From the NCBI GenBank assembly GCA_039545295.1, contig BCIK01000033.1, positions 124,001 through 188,000 on the forward strand: DNA of 64,000 nt, written 5' to 3'. Positions within the stretch are counted from its first letter, which is position 1, and every line of letters begins with the position of its first letter. This DNA comes from Udeniomyces pyricola. Lineage: Eukaryota; Basidiomycota; Tremellomycetes; Cystofilobasidiales; Mrakiaceae. A program made the translations under genes and the position numbers. Positions 11,506 through 24,327 of the stretch are shown here, piece by piece. The notes beneath the pieces were generated by a model, which saw only the letters and a program-made list of their open reading frames with translations, was not told the origin of the DNA and did no database searches.

Positions 11506-12304
11506 AGCGAGCTCTGCTCATGTCGTTGATGGTGATGGTGATGGTGATGAGGGAGGAGGGAAGAATCGAGGGAGCAACGACGTGTTTGGTCCGGAACGCA
11601 GGCCGGGCGCGGCGATTCAGAGGGCATGCAGTCGAGTGATTCGCAGCGTAGGAGTTGAGTTGAATGGTGAGTGGTCGTTAGGAACTGAAGCCGTCAGGGA
11701 TGTGAGACTAGTTGGAAGCTGACCAGATCTTTCGGTTATGTGGGAGATGTCAGCTTTGGGCCTGGTGATTGAATCGTGAGGTGGAGAGCACGATTGATGA
11801 CGAAGGGGGAAGGGGGATCGGTTGATGCATTCATTACATGAGATGCCGCGCGCGTCATGCGCATGCAGTGAGCTGGTGGCTGAGGTTTTTGAACAGAAAT
11901 ATAGCATGACGATTGTTGGATGTGGTCAGTTGGGGATGTGCTGAGCGTGAGATGGATGGATGGTATCCATGTGTGCACACACACACATATATATATATAT
12001 ATATGTATATGCGTGGGATGATTAAATGTTGACTAGGCGAGCCCATCATGATCATCTTGGGCGAGGCGCGCCGAGGTGGAGTCGGTCTGTGGTGTCCCCC
12101 TTTCGTGAGCTGGTGATGGATGAGGTGGTGGTTCCCCTTCCCCCTTCCCTCTTGCCCCCCCACCCTATCAACACCACCCACCAAGAACCCCTTGCTTCCC
12201 TTCCCCCCCTCCGCCTGCCCAACCAGCCGCTTTTGCCGTCTCCCTAATCTCACCCGTTCTCACTACCAAATCGAATTCTCCCTTAATTCCTCAACCTTGC
12301 CGAA
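11506..12304. other. Intergenic with CA/TA microsatellite
   Basis: No gene is supported. A GATGGT trinucleotide-type repeat lies just after the small gene (11526-11550). A compound (CA)n(TA)n tract sits at 11975-12010. Bases 12130-12304 are a C/T-rich leader for YKT6. Confidence 0.6.
11975..12010. repeat. Compound (CA)n-(TA)n microsatellite
   Basis: About seven CA/AC units run directly into about nine AT units, ending in GTATATGC. Confidence 0.9.
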
Positions 12305-13693
12305 ATGAAGGTCCTCTCCCTCTCCCTCTACACGTTCCCGACCCCGACGACCTCGACACTCCTCTCGACGGCCTCCGACCTTTCGGCCTACTCCTTCCTC
12401 ACCAAGGGCTCAGTCCAAGAAGGCCTCAACTTCCTCTCCAGCACCGTTGCCAGTAGAACCCTAGATGGCCAGAGGCAGAGCGTTCAGGAGGGTCAGAACT
12501 CGGCCAGCGTTTACAGGAAGGGTTCCGTCGCCGGTGAGTGCTCGCCTTCTCAATACTCGCTCAGTCGACCTCAGTATTCGTACCCAAGCCCGAAACATAC
12601 CTAGAGAGGGGTCCCCCATTGCCTACAGTACTATAACCAAGGCAATACATGACACTACACTCCATCAACGAGCGGTCAGGGAAGGGGTCAACGACCTGCT
12701 GGCTAGCCATCCCCCCCCCCCCTTCCCGACGCATCAGCCGCGCATGAAGGGAGGAGGAGCAAGTGTTCTCTTGTCTAGTATCAACACCTGCTTTGTGGAG
12801 AAAGAACGGAGCAAGATGCGTCTGTCTTGACACCCTTGGTCTAAAACGTCGCTTTAGTCATCAGACATGTATTCGCCAGTCTTTGATGTAGAGCGGTACC
12901 CAACTGACAGCACTGCCTCTTGTCGCTTCTACCCCCTCCGCGTCCCTTTCGACACGACTGTTTGACCGTCTTGTTTTCTCCCTCCAGCCGTCTCGATAAC
13001 AGACACTGAGTACCCCGTCCGAGTCGCGTTCTCTGTCTTGAACAAGGTTCTCGACGAGTACACCTCCGAGCAGTGGTCCAAGGCCGTCGGCGACACGAAG
13101 CTTGCCGAGTATGTGCGCAAGTACCAGGACCCTAGACAGGCCGACACAATTATGAAGGTCCAGCAGGAGCTTGACGAGACCAAGATTGTTCTTGTGAGTA
13201 TCTCAATCTAGATCTCGGTCGCAACGATGAGACCCGGAGAGGTCGCGTCGGATGGGAAGTGAAGCAGAGACGTCCGGCGCGACGGATTGGGACACGCGGC
13301 AACGATCGCCCACCGGTCTAGTGACGCACTCTGCCAAGCTGCGCCATACCGCTATTTCTACCGGCCCGTATAATACACCTGCCAGAGACCTGACGTCGAC
13401 TCTCTTCATCTGGCGACTTTTTTTTTTTTTAAATCATCAATAGCACAAAACGATCGAATCCGTTCTGGAGCGAGGAGAGAAGCTCGACAACTTGGTTGAG
13501 CGGTCAAACGCGCTGAGTGCCCAGTCCAAGATGTTCTACAAGACCGCCAAGAAGGTGAGCATACTCGTTGCCTCTCGCTTGGAGAAATATGCGAGTATGG
13601 ATATGTATCTAGGGATGTAGCGAGTCTGATTGGGTTCTTCTTGCTTGCGAATGTGACCTTTGGCAGCAAAACAGCTGCTGTGTGATTGCCTAG
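12305..13693 (+). CDS. YKT6: R-SNARE YKT6
   Basis: Four exons: 12305 to about 12533, about 12988-13193, 13443-13553 and 13668-13693, giving about 190 residues (yeast YKT6 has 200). Residues 1-130 form a longin domain ([55 protein letters not shown]). The R-SNARE helix follows, with the zero-layer Arg in the segment [20 protein letters not shown]. The last exon encodes QNSCCVIA and a stop. The penultimate CC is the palmitoylation plus farnesylation site, and CVIA is the CaaX box. The protein is a prenyl-anchored SNARE that acts in ER-Golgi, intra-Golgi, vacuole and autophagosome fusion. The first intron (about 455 nt) contains a 12-C run at 12711-12722. The tail exon is only 26 nt, and a G run begins 22 nt after the stop. 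Identification is secure. Confidence 0.95.
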
Positions 13694-14487
13694 ATGAGAG
13701 AAGTCGATGAAGGGAGGGGGGGGGGGGTTTGGNGGNGGNGGGGGATTGGAGGGTGGTTTTATTTTCTTTAATCGTTTCTTTACTACATCCCTTATCACTG
13801 TACCTTGAGTTTTGATTTCGCTTCGTTGTTTTCTCCTTCGTACTTTTGCCCCACCCCTTGTTTCGTTAACGCTTTACTTGTACGCCTGGGTGTGACGTTG
13901 TTCTGTCACCTGGGCGTTGTTTGAGGGGGGGGGGGGAAGGGTGAATCGAAGCTGATGCATGTTTCTTTTGTGGATCATGGGATGATGAGGTGCTGACGAG
14001 ACTGATCTGTGCGGCGTGAATGGGTCCCTGTTGTGCTGGACTGCAGTGTCCTGCAGCTCGCAGAGTTGGTTGTCTCTTGTTCAAGTTACCAGGTGAATAG
14101 GCTAGCAAGGTGCACGGCAAAGACATCATGTGATGTATTATAACATGGTACACCAGAGGGGAATATTCATAAATCACATGGCTTTGTAGGATATCGACAT
14201 GATCGAGTTACTTACTATGGAGTGATGGGATGACGTTGTGCGGTAAAGGCCCAAGAGTAGGATCATGATGACATTAAGAAGAACATGGATCTCATCAATA
14301 TTTGATGGACGATGGAACGACGGACCGGAATGGGTGACCGGCGGATGATGAGGGTGTCATCAAGTCATCATGTCATAACGTCGCGGTCTTCGTTCCCATT
14401 CCATTTCGTTGTTGGACCGAATTGTACGTGGACGACGCGACGCTGCCTTGTTCTGCCCCAGCATCCACCCCCTTCCCACCATTCTAA
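13694..14487. other. Intergenic: YKT6 3' flank with G-runs, REC8 promoter
   Basis: No gene is supported. Sense-strand G homopolymers occur at 13716-13727 (followed by GGNGGNGGNG with ambiguous bases at 13733, 13736 and 13739) and at about 13925-13936. The rest is unremarkable promoter sequence for REC8. Confidence 0.6.
13716..13744 (+). repeat. G-rich homopolymer tract with unresolved bases, just after the YKT6 stop
   Basis: Twelve consecutive G, then TTT, then GG triplets interrupted by three Ns, beginning 22 nt after the YKT6 stop codon. It could fold as a G-quadruplex in the 3' UTR RNA or be a sequencing-difficult slippage site. Confidence 0.8.
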
Positions 14488-17400
14488 ATGTCAACCCCAT
14501 ATGTTCAAGTACGCCATCAGATCCCTCTTTCTATCCTAAGCTCTCTGCTATCCGTCATCCTGTCCTGACACACCTCTCTTCTCCCCTCCGTACTAATGCA
14601 ATCAATCAATCCGCTCATCATTAGGGGCTTCTCGGCCGCAAGGGCCAGTGAGCATCATTCGTTGTGCCTTTGGCATATATTCGTCTCATAGGATAACACA
14701 CTAACCCTCATCATCGTACTCATTAAAACCCACTCTCCTATCACCTTGTACCTTGCCCCGTCGCATCACAGATTCGGCTTCTTCTGGTGAGTCCCGATAT
14801 CGTCATCCGCAAGTGATCTCGTCGCGTCGCGGTTGTCGGCGCTGTCGCCCTCTCAACTGGAACGCCCAAGTCGCTTCCGCTTGGTCTTCTTGCTCCTTTT
14901 CGACGCGTCGCCCAGAGGTCTCGATCTCGCGTCGACCCTCAATCTTGCCATCCATTCTGTTTCCTATACATCACTTTTATCTTGCACTCACACCTTGATT
15001 GTCGATTTTCCCTCTCGACCACAGGCTGGCAGCCACGGTTGGATCCTCTGCCGTGAGTAGCTTTGTTCCCCCTGGTGTGCCGTGTCGTCACACCGGTAAC
15101 TAGCTTGACGTTCGACGCGTCGCTCAAAATCGCTTCCACCCGCCCGCTCCTCGATTTTCCCCTTCCCCTCTCTCTGCCTCATCTCCAACCACGTCCCTCC
15201 CTTCTCAACCAACGTTCCCGTTCCTTCCTTTCTTCTCGACCGTTTTGCAGGAGAAAATTCCCAAATCAGAACTCATCAAACTCTCCATCACCGATGCATG
15301 TCGTCAAATCGCCTCGGCCCGAACCGAACCCCTTCCAGGCTCGCCGCCCTCTTCCGAGGACGAGGAAGACGAAGAAGAGGACCAGGTTTCCAGAGGAGGC
15401 AAGCGAAAGGCTGCAAGACGAGGTCCCAAGATCAAGCGTATCAGGAGAGATACAGACGAGAGGATCGTCCTGGGCTTGAGGTTGTCGGCCAATTTATTAC
15501 TCGGAGTCGCGAGGTACGCTGAGATGTAGATTACCGATCGATCTACAGGAAGCCGGTGAAATGATGCTTGGCTATGCTGATAGTTCTGCTGTCTCTGGTC
15601 TTACTTTCTCTGATCTTGCTTTCTCCATAGGGTATACGACTTACAAGTTCAAGCGACGAACGTAAGCTTTGACATTCTCGACAGCCTATGCCCGGTCCGG
15701 TGTGTCTTCTGTGCTCAGGCACCCTGCACTTTCTCTGACCGGAAACACACACGTTCCTTTCGATTCGTCTGACATTGTCAGAATGACAGCAACCAAGTTC
15801 TATTGGATCTTCGTCCCATGCTTGACTATGGCAGTCGACGAGGCAAAGGCGTCGGTCCTGGCCGACTCAACATGCCCGACGAGTACGTCACCATTTCACC
15901 GATTGGATCCACATAGTGATTGTACGTGATCATGTCGTATTGATGAAACAATCTCTTGCAGTATGCATGCCGTCAACATCAACGCCGAAGCAGAACAGGA
16001 TCTGGGACACGGCCTCGATTTTGGTTTTACTTTTGGTTATGGAGACGTGCGTCCGTCTTACGTCCCATCACTGTCACGCTCACGTAGCTACTAATTGACC
16101 AAATGCACTGACGTTGGTCAAAATTCAGGCCTGGGAGGATTTCAACCTCGACGAGGAGGTTGGAGAATCGCTGGCTTCTGTCGGTCCCCCTCGACCTTCA
16201 ACTCAGACGCAGAGTCTTAGGAGTCGGGAAGAGGAAGACGAAGATGGTTCGTTGTGCTATGCCAATCGGTTTTGTCTATGGATGGCTTTGTCAAGAATAG
16301 ATGTACTGATACTCCGTGTTGAATCTGTAGAGGTTGAGCAAGGCCGACGAGCTCAACGACGAGCAACGACGACACTCGGTTCACCCTCGTCTATGTATGT
16401 GCTTTCGTTTCTTTTGTTCACATTCATCAAGAACAGATGTGTGTAGTGTTTCCAACGTTCTGACTACCCCCTATCGTATGGTCTTTTGACCTGTTGCAGT
16501 AACCTTCGAGAACCTCAGCTCTACGCTGGCTCCGAACGAGCCTCCCAACCACCCCCTGACCTCGGCGGCGACTTTGAGCCCGGCATGGACCTCGGCCTCA
16601 ACTTAATAGGAGAGGATGATTTTATGGCAGGTCCTCAGATCGAGGACTTTGGTGGCGAAGTTCCGGGTTGGGGACGACCGAGTAGTTCAACGGGATTGGG
16701 GCCGATGGAGGACATTGAAATGTGAGATCTCAAACGGCGGTTTGGCGTTTGGACGGGTTGGAAGACAAGATCGAAAAATGGCTGATTTGCGTTGATCAAC
16801 ACTTTTCTGGGGCATCTTTCAGGGGTGACTATGATCAGCTTGACCTTGGGTTTGGTGAGGAGCCCCTGGTTGCTCCCGCAGAAGGTCAGGCGCCAGCTGA
16901 GCCTCAAGTCCTGGTAAGCCGACGAGCTATCTCTACCAATCTTCTTGTTATCCATCTGCTCATCCGTTCTCATTTTTGTTCGTCTTTCTTTTATACCAGG
17001 AAGGAGAGAGTTATGCTACCGAGACGGCATCCATAAGCGACAACGCCTTGCAGTCGATCCTCAACAAGGAAGCGGCGAATCAAGCAGCTAAAGGCCCCAA
17101 AAAGAAGAAAGCTACGACTGCTGTCATCGACGAGGAGCTCATTGTTCCGGATGAAGGTAAGCCTGGCAACTTGCGACGCGGGTTTCGATGAGACAGGTTT
17201 GCTGTGTGAGTGCGGGGCTGATTTTGAGATTGACTGCGACGACAGAGCTCAAAGGCTGGCGATCTACTTATGTTCAACGGATGATTGAAGAAGGGTACGT
17301 TCTTCCTCTTTGCCACTATCCACCTCCTCCTCATGATCATAGTATCAATCTAGTCTCATCCTTACCGCTGGGCATATTAACTTTGTTTTTTCATACGTTT

Positions 17401-19323
17401 GTCCGTCTTCTGATGTAGGGCGGCCGCACGATGCAAAGAGCTCGAGAAAGCTGGACGCGAGCAGGTCCATGATTTGCTCTTCGGCATGCCCATCGCCCTC
17501 AACTGTGGGTTTTCATTCTTTTTTTTCTTTCTAGCCAGTACGGATGTATGTTCCATCAAAAGGACATTATTTGTGATGCCTCGACTGATATGTCTACCCT
17601 ATTTGCTGCTCGTCCTCACCTTTTTTTTTCTTCTATACGGTCCAGTCCAAAACCCCGAGATGATCAACTTGTGAGATTGCATTGCTTTGATTTCTCGGGC
17701 ACTTCTGGCATACTCACTCACCTTTCTGTTGTATGTTCTTTTTTGGCTGGGTGGCGCAGTGTTCTGGCCCAACGGAATCAGCGATACGTCCCTGAGAAGG
17801 CTGAGCAGGAGGAAAAGAAACGTAAGATCCTGTTCACTTCCTTGACCGTTTTCTTTGTTAGTCTTCTCAGTACTGAAGATCGTCTCTTTCCTCTTTATTT
17901 CTATTCAAACATCCCACTTCAACCCGTCTTTGTGCAGCTCGAAGACCTCGGCAACCTGCTCGTGAAGGTACTGCATTGGAAGAGGGAGAAGAGGAGGCCG
18001 AACGTCCCGAGCAAATCGAATACCCTCAGATGGATGACTACCCGCCCGACCTGGGCGGACAGGAAGACTTCGGTGCGCCTGGATACACCGAGTTCGAAGT
18101 CCCCATCAAGGGCAACGAGACGACGTTCCTAGAAGGCCAGGTGATGGAGGAGGAGGATGATGTTGAGGTTGGTAGGAGAGGGAGTGAAGTTAGCAGGAAG
18201 AGCTCTGTCACGCCGGTGAGTACCAGCCGCCGCCCGTATCTGGACAAACACAACATTTCGGGTGGGGTCACTGATATCTTTTTCGCTTTTGTGCTCATAG
18301 TGGGAGGCGCTCGGACGACGAAGAGAGTCCTCGATTGGACTCGGACCGGGTGAGGACTGCTGTCTATCTGTGCCTCACGTATGGCTGAACTGTTCCTGAT
18401 ATCTCACTGCCCTTGTTATTTAAATCCAGCTGCTGGTCGACCTTCATCTTCATCGTATGCTGGGGGTCGATTGAGTTTGGCATCCGATACGTGCGTAGCC
18501 AGTCCATTACCTTTTCTCAATTATGCTCGCATCGTTTGACCCTCCCTCCTCCCCCTTCTTTTTGTTACTATATCCCTGTATCTACAGTTTGCCTGGAGCA
18601 CGGCGATATCAGCGAGCCGGTTCGCACGTATCCTCGGTTCGATCGGGATCCGTCGACCGATACGGCCGTCAAAGTGGACCGATCGTTGGTCGAGAGTCCA
18701 GGGAAGGCACTGCTCTGCTCGAAGGTTTGTGGATGATTGCTTCACTCGATATGTTTCCTATGGAGGAGTACATCCTAACTTCCTCTGTGTCTTCTCGCTC
18801 TGTCCCTGCCTTTCCGTCATTCTTTTTCCAACCGATCGTTCGATTAGGTTATCCTGGGGAGGAAATGCTGCCTCACGAAGAGATGCTCGAAGAGTCGCTC
18901 AGTGGAAGTCTCGCTTCTGCGTTGTCTCTAGCGAGACAGACGGCTGGGTGAGTATATTACTACAATCTTGTTTTCCTGGTCTTTGATCTATTCACACACG
19001 CATCTCAAAGTCAAGAGAAGATGAAACACTCATGTATGCTTCCCCTTGTCCTGATCCACCGGTTTAGCTTCCTCGAATACCTCAAGCGTCTTGTCGTCGA
19101 GCGTCCTCAACCGCCTCCTCCTTTGCCAGTCGAAGGCGAAGAAGCCGCACCAGCCCCCGAACCGGACCTCTCAATCCCCTTTAGCACCATCGTCCCGACC
19201 GATTCGTCGTCGGCGTCGACGGCTGCCAAGGGTTTCTACCAGTTGCTGGTCTTGGGCACGAAGGATGTGGTTGCGTTGAAACAGGAGGAGCTATTTGGGG
19301 AGATCGACGTCCGGTTGAAGTGA
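14488..19323 (+). CDS. REC8: Meiotic cohesin kleisin REC8
   Basis: About 20 small exons, from ATG 14488 (exon 1 is 14488-14508) to TGA 19321-19323, encode roughly 780 residues. The N-terminal kleisin domain, which binds the SMC3 neck, is clear: GLLGRKGQFGFFWLAATVG, then EKIPKSELIKLSITDAC and RIVLGLRLSANLLLGVARVY. WLAAT plus LRLSANLLxGVxRVY points to REC8 rather than RAD21. The middle is acidic, Ser/Arg-rich and disordered, as expected for separase-cleavable kleisins. The C-terminal winged helix that binds the SMC1 head is FYQLLVLGTKDVVALKQEE followed by LFGEIDVRLK. In meiosis the protein closes the cohesin ring around sister chromatids. Exon 1 is short and does not encode the usual MFY start; ATG 14488 is chosen because only it keeps frame through the 23-nt exon 14625-14647. 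Splicing at the penultimate exon (acceptor AAGTCAAG near 19018) was set by the winged-helix frame. Confidence 0.88.
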
Positions 19324-20282
19324 GGCGATGAAGTGGATGCATTTTCATCAGCTACGTACCACAAGGTATCCCTCTCTCCCCGTCAGTAGTAGCCTTATAT
19401 ATATCAGGTCGTGTCCGATCACCCTCTTTCGCTTTTAAGTTTCTTCGCCTCATTGTATACATCATCTTCATCTTTTCTTGTCGGTCTTTTTTATTTTTAT
19501 TTTTAATCGTCTTTTTTGATACCCATCGATCCATGGATCACTTCCTGAGTCGGAAGACGTGTTCTTCTTGTTGGTATCATTGAAGATCGCGCATGATCAC
19601 TACATCGCGGGACTAAAGTCTTTTCTGAGAATCATACAGCGCAGCTTGAGAACCACGCAAGTTTAATATCGCCGGATCACTGGATTGTACATTGAGGTCA
19701 CAAACTGTTCTACAAGGTGACTTGTGACAAAAAGTCGATGCAAAATATGTATTTGTATCGCGAGACAAATTACAGTTATGTATCATGACCTAATTAAGAC
19801 TATCAGGCCACGGCGCAACGGCCTCGTCCGAGATCCGAAATGACGCGGGCTTGCCTCATCCTTGCAGCCAGTTGCAGCTTGCCCACCCGAAACGACGTCC
19901 ACCGGCCACCTACCCAATCATTGATCCTCACCTCTTTCGCCACGCTTATCCGACAAGGCGTGCTCCGCGGTATCATCCGAAGCACGACTAACGGCTGCGC
20001 AGACCCGCAATCCCTGACCTTTAATACCAATTTTAACATGACTGACTACCAGGCCCAGAACGTCCCTTGGCGTCATAGCACGCGAAAATCGACTGCCCAC
20101 TATATGGAGCACTCTCACGGCGCCCGATACCAAGACATTCAAAATACTTTTTTTTTTTTTTTTGTAAAACTAGAAAGTACACACACACACCCCTATATAT
20201 TTCCACACGAAGGAACGAAGCTAGCTAGTATCCGAATAGCGCCTCCAACCATCGCCTCTTTTTATACCTTCCTGTCCACACT
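19324..20282. other. Intergenic: REC8 3' flank and PTR2 promoter
   Basis: No gene is supported. A T-rich 3' flank lies near 19480-19520, a T15-type run near 20149-20163, and a short (CA)n near 20179. A rightward ORF at 19840-20376 has no recognisable domain and crosses the T-run. Confidence 0.55.
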
Positions 20283-23200
20283 ATGGGTGAGTCCGGGTAG
20301 TTTGCTGATATCCGGCCCGATCTTAGACCGATTTTGCTTGATACGATCATGGTTGTCGTCGAGACTGAACACCTGACTTGGTTGCTACCCCCGGCCGCGC
20401 TCTGTTCGCATTCGTCGCATGGATCCCTGCCAGCTACTCAAGGGGTTCTCAACGACATCGACCTCAAATCACCTGGATATGCAGGTTCAATAAGGAAGGA
20501 AATCTCCGAAAAGCATGATGATGAATCCTTCCACCCAAATCCTCACTCGGACTACCCCAAGGAAGCCTCTTCTTTCGATGACGATGAGGACGGAAGACTC
20601 CCTACAGCAGAGGAACGTGCCACTCTAAGGTGATATATTTTCTTGCTCCATGTAATTTGACCAGGTCCGAAGTGTATGCTAACGTGAGGATCCATACTGT
20701 AGACTCGTATCTGCGGATCTGACATGGGTCGCGTTCGTTATTTGGTGAGTGGAAACACGACGCGATTTCGGCATGCCAGTCTGTCTTTCAGTCCGAGTAA
20801 CCAAAGGCTAATTCGATATCTGTCTCATGTCTAAACCTCTCTCACAGTATCGTAAGGATCTTTATCTATGTCTGGAGCTCGCCATGTTTTCCTCGCTGAT
20901 AATGAGGTGTAATCTCGGTTGATTTCTTCTCACAGTGCGAGCTTGCGGAACGGATGAGCTATTGTGAGTAGAGACTCATGATCTCTTGGGTCGTAGGCAT
21001 TTGGCTTTTCATCGTCCTAAGATCTACTATCCATAGTTACTAAACCCTTGAAACTCTTTGCTTGTTTAGATGGAGTCTCGTCTTCCACCTCCAACTTCAT
21101 CCAGGTACGCATCCATCAGACACTTTACCAGTCGTTTCTCGACGATCTCACCTGGATGCTGACATTCACGTTCTTCGACTTGTTCTGCTCCCAGCGACAC
21201 CTTCCGGCAGGTTCGATCGCGGGTAACGTCATCAATAACCCAGAAGGAACTGCGGGTGCTCTTGGTCTTGGGTTGCCTGCTGCCCAAGGTATCACCAAAA
21301 CGTTTTCCTTCCTGGCGTACGCCACACCGCTGCTTGGCGGTGTCTTAGCGGAGTGAGTGCAACGAGGTTCCAGTCGTCGAGTTTGATGCTTGATCAGGAT
21401 ATGATACTGATAGTTTGACATGCACTTATCTTGCTTTGTTTCATCCATCAAGCACGATGTGGGGCAAATTCCGCACTATTTGTTACGGAACAGTCCTGGC
21501 CGGCATCGCACACGTCATCATCATCATTGCTGCTATTCCTGTAAGTCAAATTCATCTCGCAATGAAAATCTACGGCGCGTGGCTTTCCACTCATCCGACT
21601 TCTTCCTTTCCTGAATCAACATTTGTCCAGTCTGTGATTGCTTCAGGCCTCGGTGTTGTACCCCTTTCGATCGCGCTCTTGATTCTCGCGTTTGGAACGG
21701 GGGCGATCAAAGCCAACATCGGTCCTCTTGTCTCCGATCAGTGCGTCACACCTCTCCTGTCGTTTTTTTCAAAGACTGATCTCGTATACTCCAAACTGAT
21801 AGGCTGATGAGCCAAACGTATCTGTTCTTTGCCTTCTGGGTAGGTCACCGATCACTCGTCAAGCCATCAAGACGTTGCCTTCGGGCGAACGGGTCATTGT
21901 CGACCCAGGGACCACTGTCCAGTCCATGATGGCCATCTACTGTATGTCTTCTTTGCTTGTAAAAGCCCACCTTTGAATGCAGGAAGGCTTTAAGCTGACA
22001 TGGTGTGTTTGTCTTTGTCTCTTTCCGCTCCTTTCGCCCTGCAGACTGGTAAGTCCTGCTCGTGATTGATTCATAACGTCTCCCTGGCTCAGTCTTTGGC
22101 TAACCGAACCATATCACACCGTTGTGATGGGATATCTTCTACTTTTACAGGATGATCAACGTCGGTGCCTTTTTCCGTATCTCGACCTCGTATCTTGCCA
22201 AGTACGAAGGTTACTGGATCGCGTGGCTACCTCCTCTCGGTGTTTTCTGCACTGTAAGCCCCTTCCCCCCCCCCCTCCCCCCACACAATCCATGCATCAT
22301 CAGAAATCGTTCTTTCTTCACGTTTCCAGAATTTAATAGAGGTGCTGCCTGCTCTTTCCTTCAGATGCCGTTCATCCTTTACTGGTGCAACACGCGAATC
22401 GTCAAGATCCCCGCTCAACGTTCCGTGTTGGCCGATGCGTTCCGGGTCATCAAGACGGCCTTGTCCGGTGGAGGTTACAAGAACCTCTTTCAGAAAAACT
22501 CGGTCGACTTTTGGGACAAAGTGAGGGCATCGAACCATCTCTATAATTGCGTTATATGAACCTCAGGCTGAGATTGATGAGTCGGAAGCGTCTTCAGTCT
22601 CAAAAGCTTATGCACGTTAGCGCTCACAATTTCTCTTGCTTTTTTCTTTTTTTTTTCATCTTTTTTTTTCTCGATTGTTGCTGGGATCTTGTGCAGGCTA
22701 AACCTTCCGTTATCACTGCGAACAACGAGCATCGAGATGCCCTCTGGGACGACGACTTTGTTACTGAAATCAAGCGAACCCTTGGCGCCTGCAAGGTATG
22801 TACAACAGTCATGACTCATCCCTAGTGTCTTTTCTGTCCTTAATTCTCGCTTCCAAAATGAGAAGCATGAGAGTTGATCATTCATTGTGGATGGGTTCGG
22901 TCGGCCTACGTAGATCTTTCTGCTCATGCCCATCTTTCAACTCGCGGACGGTGGATTGGACTCTGTCCTTAATTCTATGGGAGCTGCCATGGTACGTGAG
23001 GCTCGACACGTGTCGTCAAATCTCATTTGTCTCGATCGCCCTGAGATAAAGCTGGACATGACTCATCCGGTTGTCTTCTTTTTTTGTCTTTCCTTCGTTT
23101 CTTTGCGCTTCTCTGGTTTCGTCTCCTCTCGGTTAGAAATCGGACGGTGTTCCTAACGACGTCCTCGGGAATGCCAACCCATTTACGCTTATCGTGCTTC

Positions 23201-24243
23201 TTCCCTTTCTCAAGTACGTCCGATTTCCAAACGTGGAGGTCTCTCAGCAGATGTTGTCGTCATCATGTCCGTCATGTAGCAGGTCCTGATAAAACCCGTT
23301 GCTTTCGGTTTGTTGTTTATTCCCTCCACTCAATTCTTTCAAATCGATCAGTTACGTCTTTTACCCGTATCTTCGCAAGCACCGTATTAGCACGTCTCCT
23401 GTCCGACGCATCATCGTTGGTTATGGGTTTTGTGTGCTCTCTATGGCCGCAGCGGCGATCGTCCAATGGCAGGTTTATAAGCAGTCCCCATGTGGGTACG
23501 CTGCGACCAATTGTGCAGAAGTCTCGCCCATCTCTCTATGGGTCCAGTTCCCACTGTACAGTTTGCCAGGTGCGTGATTTGTCTTTCTTTCTTTCGCGTT
23601 TTTTTTGTTTTGTTTTGTGTGGTCAAAACCGACGCACAAAGGCTGATCACGATGACCTTTTTATATCATCATTATCATCTGTCTTTTACCCATCTTACTT
23701 CTCTTTCCTCTCCTGGACAAAACCACATTTCTCTCCCATTCCAGCTGTCGCCGAGATCTTGGTGAACGTCTCCTCGTTCGAACTGGCCGTCATGCGAGCG
23801 CCTGCTCGAATGAAGTCGCTTGTCTTTGCGATCGTCCTCTTCACCTCGGCCGCGTCGTCGGCGATTGCCATCATCATCAGTCCCGCCCTTAAAGATCCGA
23901 ACCTCATCTGGCCGTTCATCGGCGTCGGGGCGGCTAATGTCTTGGCTGGGATCGCCGTTTGGTATTGGTTTAGAGGATCGGACGACGATGAGGCGGTCGT
24001 AAGTAGAATCTATTTTCTTTTGTTCCAATTCGTCCTTTTCTTTTTCTTTTGCCTGGATCTGGACGTTTTGACTTCGGACTGATTCTTGGCCTTTACGTGT
24101 GTGTTTTCCCTCCCTCCCTCTTTCACTTTCTCCTTTCGTGTCTCTATCGATCTAAATAGATCAATGCGATTGGTCGGAATCGAGTCATCGAAGGCGTCAT
24201 CCGACCTGAAGATCACAAAGTCACCCGTCAGGACAAGGCCTAA
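20283..24243 (+). CDS. PTR2: Proton-coupled oligopeptide transporter (PTR2/POT family)
   Basis: Many exons ending TAA 24241-24243. Family motifs are clear: ICELAERMSYYG at helix 1, GNVINNPEG-type loop, LAYATPLLGGVLAD then TMWGKFRTI, the POT signature region GTGAIKANIGPLVSDQ, IYYWMINVGAFF, FLLMPIFQLADGG, SPISLWVQFPLYSL and AVAEILVNVSSFELA. About 12 helices and a short cytosolic tail (PEDHKVTRQDKA) are predicted, giving about 580 residues. The protein imports di- and tripeptides with protons at the plasma membrane. Two exons of only four bases are needed, TATC at 20848-20851 and ACTG at 22045-22048; without either the frame is lost at conserved motifs. The start is uncertain. I prefer ATGG at 20283-20286 spliced over a gtgagt donor to GGGTTCTC near 20446, giving MGVLNDIDLKSPGY. 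The alternative is the in-frame ATG at 20349 without that splice. Confidence 0.9.
20848..20851 (+). other. 4-nt microexon in PTR2 (TATC)
   Basis: It is flanked by ..ctctcacag and gtaagg. The upstream exon ends GTTATTTG|gtgagt at 20743-20744 and the downstream exon starts |TGCGAG at 20936. Joining gives Val-Ile-Cys-Ile-Cys-Glu-Leu-Ala-Glu-Arg, the conserved helix-1 E-x-x-E-R region of POT transporters. Skipping it gives an in-frame TGA within eight codons. Confidence 0.85.
22045..22048 (+). other. 4-nt microexon in PTR2 (ACTG)
   Basis: It is flanked by gccctgcag and gtaagt. The upstream exon ends ATCTACT at 21941 (donor gtatgt) and the downstream exon starts GATGATC at 22151. Joining restores Ile-Tyr-Tyr-Trp-Met-Ile-Asn-Val-Gly, the conserved FYW-x-INVG motif of the family. 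Confidence 0.85.
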
Positions 24244-24309
24244 ATCAGTGCGATTCTCGATAGTGATGAGCCACGGATCACCACGGCCCAGGGGGAAGGA
24301 AAAAAAAGA

Positions 24310-24327
24310 GGGGGGGGGGGGGGGGGG
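24310..24327 (+). repeat. G18 homopolymer downstream of PTR2
   Basis: Eighteen consecutive G on the PTR2 sense strand, 67 nt after its stop codon, preceded by an A-rich stretch. Confidence 0.95.

Noticed and set aside
19840..20376. 178-codon rightward ORF before PTR2
   Set aside because: It spans a T-run and CA repeat and ends inside the PTR2 5' region; no domain was recognised.
23084..24082. 332-codon rightward ORF
   Set aside because: It is a read-through of PTR2 introns in the wrong frame; only its short exon segments match the transporter, and the rest is Phe/Leu/Ser-rich intronic sequence.
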